From Leifsonia xyli (GTDB lineage Bacteria; Actinomycetota; Actinomycetes; Actinomycetales; Microbacteriaceae): 64,000 nt of DNA. The translations under genes and the position numbers were made by a program. Under the pieces are notes generated by a model. That model was not told the origin of the DNA. It was given only the letters and a program-made list of their open reading frames with translations, and ran no database searches. The stretch covers positions 248,001 to 312,000 of the forward strand of contig QFQR01000001.1 in assembly GCA_003243275.1 (NCBI GenBank), written 5' to 3'. Below, piece after piece: positions 60,794-64,000 of this stretch; positions within the stretch are counted from its first letter, which is position 1, and each line of letters opens with the position of its first letter.

Positions 60794-60825
60794 TTGACCT
60801 TCCAGTGCACTGGAAGGTCGATCCT
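60794..60825 (+). promoter_or_regulatory. merR-merA operator and merA promoter
   Basis: A perfect 24-bp dyad (60796-60819, arms GACCTTCCAGTG and its complement) overlaps TTGACC at 60794-60799. GATCCT at 60820-60825 is 20 bases downstream. A dyad between over-spaced promoter elements is the arrangement MerR proteins untwist when metal binds. Confidence 0.85.
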
Positions 60826-60856
60826 GGTCCTGAGGCGCGGCAACAAGGGAGGACTT

Positions 60857-62305
60857 ATGACGGCAACGGACAAGGGCAGGTCGTATGACCTGGCAGTGAT
60901 CGGGTCCGGTGGGGCGGCGTTCGCGGCCGCGATCCGCGCCACCACCCTGGGCAAGCGGGTGGTGATGATCGAGCGCGGCACCATCGGCGGTACCTGCGTG
61001 AACACCGGGTGTGTGCCCTCCAAAGCCCTGCTCGCGGCCGCCGAGGCCCGCCACGTCACACTCGACGCCGCCCGGTTCCCCGGTCTGCCACTCCCCGACG
61101 CCCCACCGGTCGACATGCCCGCCATGGTCGCCGGCAAGGACAAGCTCGTCGGATCGCTGCGCAGCGAGAAGTACGCGGCCCTGGCCGCCGAGTACGGGTG
61201 GGCCCTCCACCCCGGCGAGGCCACCTTCGTCGGCACACCGACTGAGCCGGCACTCCGCGTGACCGGCCCGGACGGCACGGCGGAAACCGTCCGGGCCGCG
61301 CACCACCTCATCGCTACCGGCTCCACGCCCTGGGCGCCGCCGGTCCCCGGCCTGCAGGAGGCCGGTTATCTGACCTCGACGACCGCGATGGAGCTGGACC
61401 ACGTCCCGGAGTCGCTGCTGGTCATCGGCGGCGGCTACGTCGCCATGGAGCAGGCCCAGCTCTTCTCCCGCCTCGGTGCCCAGGTCACCATGCTCGTCCG
61501 CTCACGGCTGGCCTCCCACGAGGAACCCGAGGCCGCCACCGCCCTGGAAGAAATCCTCGCCGACGAAGGCATCGAGATCATCCGCGGCGCGGTGCCCACC
61601 GCGGTGCGCCGCGACCCGGCCACCGGCGAGGTCACGGTCACCGCCACCACCGCCGACGGCTCACACGAGCTCCGCGCGGCCGAGCTCCTCGTTGCCACCG
61701 GCCGCCGCCCGGTCACCGGCACGCTCGGCCTCGACACCATCGGCGTGCGCGCCGGCAAGCGCGGCGAGGTCATCATCGACAGCCACCTGCGCACCACGAA
61801 CCCGCGGATCTGGGCCGCGGGTGACGTCACCGCCCACCCGCAGTTCGTGTACGTCGCCGCGGCCCACGGCGCCCTGGTCGCCGACAACGCCCTCACCGGA
61901 GCCGGCCGGGAGGTCGACTACCGCCACCTGCCCCGGGTCGTGTTCACCAGCCCCGCCCTGGCCTCCGTCGGAATGACCGACCAGCAGGCCCGCACTGCCG
62001 GGATCCGCTGCGACAGCCGCGTCCTGCCCCTGGCGCACGTCCCGCGCGCCATCGTCAACCGTGACACCCGCGGGCTCATCAAGATCGTCACCGACGCCGA
62101 CACCGGCCGCATCATCGGCATCACCGCCCTCGCCCAGGACGCCGGTGACCTCGCCGCCGCCGGCGTCTACATCCTCGAGGCCGGCATGACCACCGACCAG
62201 GTCGCCAACCTCTGGAGCCCCTACCTGACCATGGCCGAAGGCCTCAAACTCACCGCCCAAACCTTCACCACCGACATCACCAAACTCTCCTGCTGCGCAG
62301 CATGA
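60857..62305 (+). CDS. merA: Mercuric reductase MerA (without NmerA domain)
   Basis: MerA reduces Hg(II) to volatile Hg(0) with NADPH and FAD. The 482 residues show the FAD site VIGSGGAAFAAAI, the redox disulfide GGTCVNTGCVPSK, the NADPH site VIGGGYVAMEQAQ, and the FAD-binding GDVTAHPQFVYVAAAHG. The C-terminus ends KLSCCAA, the vicinal cysteines that pass mercury to the active site of the partner subunit. The N-terminal metallochaperone domain is absent, which is common in actinobacteria. The ATG follows AAGGGAGG. No mercury transport gene is adjacent. Confidence 0.95.
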   Translation: MTATDKGRSYDLAVIGSGGAAFAAAIRATTLGKRVVMIERGTIGGTCVNTGCVPSKALLAAAEARHVTLDAARFPGLPLPDAPPVDMPAMVAGKDKLVGSLRSEKYAALAAEYGWALHPGEATFVGTPTEPALRVTGPDGTAETVRAAHHLIATGSTPWAPPVPGLQEAGYLTSTTAMELDHVPESLLVIGGGYVAMEQAQLFSRLGAQVTMLVRSRLASHEEPEAATALEEILADEGIEIIRGAVPTAVRRDPATGEVTVTATTADGSHELRAAELLVATGRRPVTGTLGLDTIGVRAGKRGEVIIDSHLRTTNPRIWAAGDVTAHPQFVYVAAAHGALVADNALTGAGREVDYRHLPRVVFTSPALASVGMTDQQARTAGIRCDSRVLPLAHVPRAIVNRDTRGLIKIVTDADTGRIIGITALAQDAGDLAAAGVYILEAGMTTDQVANLWSPYLTMAEGLKLTAQTFTTDITKLSCCAA

Positions 62306-62371
62306 ACCCGCACAGGGATCCCTATACCGGAGCGTCGAGCCTGGCGACCTCTCTCGTTCGCTTTGGCTCCG

Positions 62372-62968
62372 TCAGAGACCGAACGCTCCTCCGCTGACGA
62401 GGATGACGATGCCGAGGCCGATCAGGACGATGGGGAACAGGATGTGTTCCCAGCGCTCGAGGACTTCAGCGATCGGCGGCCGGGTGGCAACGAACTTGGC
62501 GACTACGACCAGGACCGCGACGAGCGCGAGGAAGACGAGGCAGTAGGCGACCACTGCGATGGGTTCCACGCTGAGGAAGACGGGGACATAGACGCCGATG
62601 TTGTCTCCGCCGTTGGCGAAGGTGACTCCTGCGACGGTCCACGCGCTGACCTTCGTGCCCGTGACCTTGGCGTCATCGTCGTCATCGTCTCCGCGCCAGG
62701 CTTGCCAAGCAGCCCAGAGACCGAGGGCCAGGGGGATGAGCCCGAAGTACGGGATAGCTGCTGAGGGCAGGAATGCTCCGGCTCCGATAGTCACCAGCAC
62801 AGCGGCACCGAGGATGCAGGCGAACCCCACGTACTGGCCGACCAAGATGCGGGTGGTCGTCCCGCGTTGGCCCGCGCCGCGGGCGAAGAACAAGGAGAGC
62901 ACGATGATGTCGTCGATGTTGGTCGCGATGAACAGGCCGATTGCCTGCAGGACCGCAGCCAGGATCAC
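62372..62968 (-). CDS. cadD: CadD-family cadmium resistance transporter
   Basis: A 198-residue membrane protein of the CadD family. Helices include VLQAIGLFIATNIDDIIVLSLFFARG and TVAGVTFANGGDNIGVYVPVFL; the paired FIATNIDD and FANGGDNI repeats are the signature. Between them, a run of six Asp residues (RGDDDDDDAK) forms an acidic cytoplasmic loop. The GTG at 62968 overlaps the cmtR stop by 4 bases, so regulator and transporter are coupled. It probably exports cadmium or related ions. Confidence 0.88.
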   Translation of the reverse strand: MILAAVLQAIGLFIATNIDDIIVLSLFFARGAGQRGTTTRILVGQYVGFACILGAAVLVTIGAGAFLPSAAIPYFGLIPLALGLWAAWQAWRGDDDDDDAKVTGTKVSAWTVAGVTFANGGDNIGVYVPVFLSVEPIAVVAYCLVFLALVAVLVVVAKFVATRPPIAEVLERWEHILFPIVLIGLGIVILVSGGAFGL

Positions 62969-63324
62969 GCGCCCGCCTCTGCTGCGTCGCATCCGTGCAC
63001 CGAGCAGGCAGGATCGATGCACGGGGCGTTCTCGTCAACCGCGAGGGTGACGTCAACCAGGGCGGTCAGCGCCTGCGTCAGGTGGGGATCGGCGATCTCG
63101 TAGCGCGTCTTGCGGCCCTCGGGTTCGGCAGCAACGATGCCGCAGTCGCGCAGGCACGCCAGATGATTGGACACGTTGGAGCGTGTGAGGTCCAGATCGC
63201 GGGCCAGCTCTGCCGGGTAGGCCGGCCGGTCGAGCAGCGTCAGGATGATCCGGGACCTGGTCGGGTCGGCCAGCGCGCGGCCCAACCGGTTCATCACGTC
63301 CAGGCGAGAAGCAATGGTCAGCAT
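62965..63324 (-). CDS. cmtR: ArsR/SmtB-family metal sensor, CmtR-like
   Basis: A 119-residue winged-helix repressor. The recognition helix region is LDLTRSNVSNHLACLRDCGIV, whose two Cys residues (C-x3-C) match the Cd/Pb-binding cysteines of mycobacterial CmtR. A further Cys set is in CIDPACSVHGC at the C-terminus. It represses the cadD operon until cadmium or lead binds. TATAGT (complement of 63332-63337) ends 7 bases before the ATG, consistent with a leaderless, autoregulated message. Confidence 0.9.
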   Translation of the reverse strand: MLTIASRLDVMNRLGRALADPTRSRIILTLLDRPAYPAELARDLDLTRSNVSNHLACLRDCGIVAAEPEGRKTRYEIADPHLTQALTALVDVTLAVDENAPCIDPACSVHGCDAAEAGA

Positions 63325-63433
63325 GCGCTTAACTATACAGCGAGGACTGAAGTGGTTTTACGCAGCCCGGAGTCGCTAAGCGTGCGAACGAGGCTGTGTC
63401 AGTTGGGGATCGACCCACGGGACGATTCGCCCG
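63325..63433. other. Gap upstream of cmtR with no recognised gene
   Basis: Holds the cmtR -10 hexamer near its left end. The rest shows no intact gene or family-level homology I recognise, and leads into a decayed XRE gene. Confidence 0.4.
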
Positions 63434-63670
63434 ATCATCAGGGAACTCACGAAGCGGCGACAGAACCCCGCCACATAACGGCCAAGGCCACACGTGGCCT
63501 ACCGGGCGAGGTTGAGTCGCTACACGTATCAGAAGTACGAGAAGGGCGAGTCGCGGCCCGGCACGCCCGCGAACCCGTCGGTGCGCAGCTTGATGGCGAT
63601 CTCGCAGGCGCTCGGGCTCGAGCTCGAGGATCTTCTGCCGGATGATCGACCTGACCTCACTGCAAGGTGA
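63434..63670 (+). pseudogene. Decayed XRE-family helix-turn-helix gene
   Basis: One frame keeps PIIRELTKRRQN, then a TAA at 63476-63478, then AYRARLSRYTYQKYEKGESR and PANPSVRSLMAISQALGLELEDLLPDD up to TGA 63668-63670. These phrases match the Cro/CI helix-turn-helix with its typical LSRYTYQKYEKG helix. The stop and scrambled residues around it (NPAT, RPRPHV) show decay, and no start codon with a ribosome-binding site precedes it. Its end overlaps the 3' end of the aquaporin gene on the other strand. Confidence 0.6.
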
Positions 63671-64000
63671 GCGCCCTCTGTTGACGTTGCCGTCGAGGGC
63701 TGAGCGCGACGGCGAGCAGGGCGCCTAGGCTCGCGCCGACGATCTGAGCGCCGATGAATAGGGGCGCGGCTCCGGGCGCGATCCCCGCGAAGGTGTCGGT
63801 GAACATGCGCCCGATGGTGATCGCAGGGTTGGCGAAGCTCGTGGAGCTCGTGAAGAAGTAGGCGGCGCCGATGAAGGCTGCGACCGCTGCGGGTACGTTG
63901 CGAGTGCGGTCACCACGAACCAGGAGAAAGATCACCAGGATCAGCCCCGCAGTCGCGACAACCTCGGCGAGGAGGTGCGCAGGTGTTGCGCGGTCGTGGC
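63657..64000 (-). CDS. Aquaporin-like (MIP) channel, 5' end outside window
   Basis: About 113 residues of a MIP-family channel are visible; the start lies beyond 64000. The second NPA box is in TSFANPAITIGRMFTDTFAG, followed by the helix APLFIGAQIVGASLGALLAV. This variant is close to the aquaporin-like proteins found in actinobacterial arsenic resistance operons, which move arsenite (AqpS/ArsP-like context). An arsenic role is inferred, since the rest of the operon is outside the window. A short basic tail follows the last helix. Confidence 0.8.
   Translation of the reverse strand, partial: HDRATPAHLLAEVVATAGLILVIFLLVRGDRTRNVPAAVAAFIGAAYFFTSSTSFANPAITIGRMFTDTFAGIAPGAAPLFIGAQIVGASLGALLAVALSPRRQRQQRALTLQ

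Overview
The window is high-G+C actinobacterial chromosome. Gene content and order fit the family Microbacteriaceae: an actinobacterial suf operon, the pafB-pafC-tatA-tatC-helY-lnt-rbpA block, actinobacterial ImuA/ImuB/DnaE2, a Microbacteriaceae-style FKBP lipoprotein, and leaderless start sites preceded by TANNNT hexamers. The genus cannot be fixed from the sequence alone. No rRNA gene, CRISPR array or intact insertion sequence was seen. One tRNA, tRNA-Leu(GAG), lies near 38.2 kb.

Layout. 0-2.4 kb: end of a suf Fe-S assembly operon (sufD, Rieske ferredoxin, sufC, SufT-like factor). 2.4-5.0 kb: a BioQ-like TetR repressor facing bioY-bioM-bioN across two TGAAC-N3-GTTCA operators. 5.2-9.7 kb: an ABC-F protein, a tightly overlapping DUF3099/small Cys protein/SURF1 operon, a FabG-like reductase and serB. 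9.7-16.7 kb: glycogen/trehalose metabolism (glgC and glgA divergent, treS) together with an ABC ATPase, type B ribosomal protein L31 and an exonuclease-Nudix fusion. 16.8-25.3 kb: an alpha/beta hydrolase, a glycosyltransferase, a phosphatase, a sirtuin, a SpoU methyltransferase, an amino-acid permease, a D,D-carboxypeptidase, an SGNH hydrolase and a GlsB-like membrane protein. 25.4-36.9 kb: DNA damage and repair genes (dinB, an SF2 helicase, and imuA/DUF1905/imuB/dnaE2 with two LexA boxes), with an aspartate aminotransferase and a cold-shock/DUF1294 protein. 37-43 kb: a NERD protein, the tRNA, an M20 peptidase, uppP, PAC2, a HAD phosphatase and trmI. 43.1-51.7 kb: FKBP lipoprotein, pafB, pafC, tatA, tatC, helY, lnt and rbpA. 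The Pup/proteasome genes that many actinobacteria carry between trmI and pafB are absent here. 51.9-56.3 kb: a GDPD/SPFH/NfeD operon, an SDR, a Nudix hydrolase and a Pro/Ala-rich membrane protein.

From about 56.3 kb to the right edge the sequence looks acquired. It starts with a three-gene recombinase operon: an intact tyrosine recombinase, a small Cro/XRE-like protein, and a recombinase-like protein with six N-terminal CxxC pairs and no visible catalytic HxxR or Tyr. A convergent two-gene unit of unknown function follows. Beyond it lies a heavy-metal cargo: merR/merA, cmtR/cadD, a decayed XRE gene and a truncated aquaporin-like gene. The host-typical word GGATGC/GCATCC is rarer in this part.

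The most interesting items are the recombinase trio with its two unknown neighbours, a pafB that has no usual start codon for its first helix-turn-helix and is separated from the upstream gene only by an in-frame TAG, the clean BioQ and LexA operators, an exonuclease-Nudix fusion, and two copies of a long interspersed palindromic repeat.
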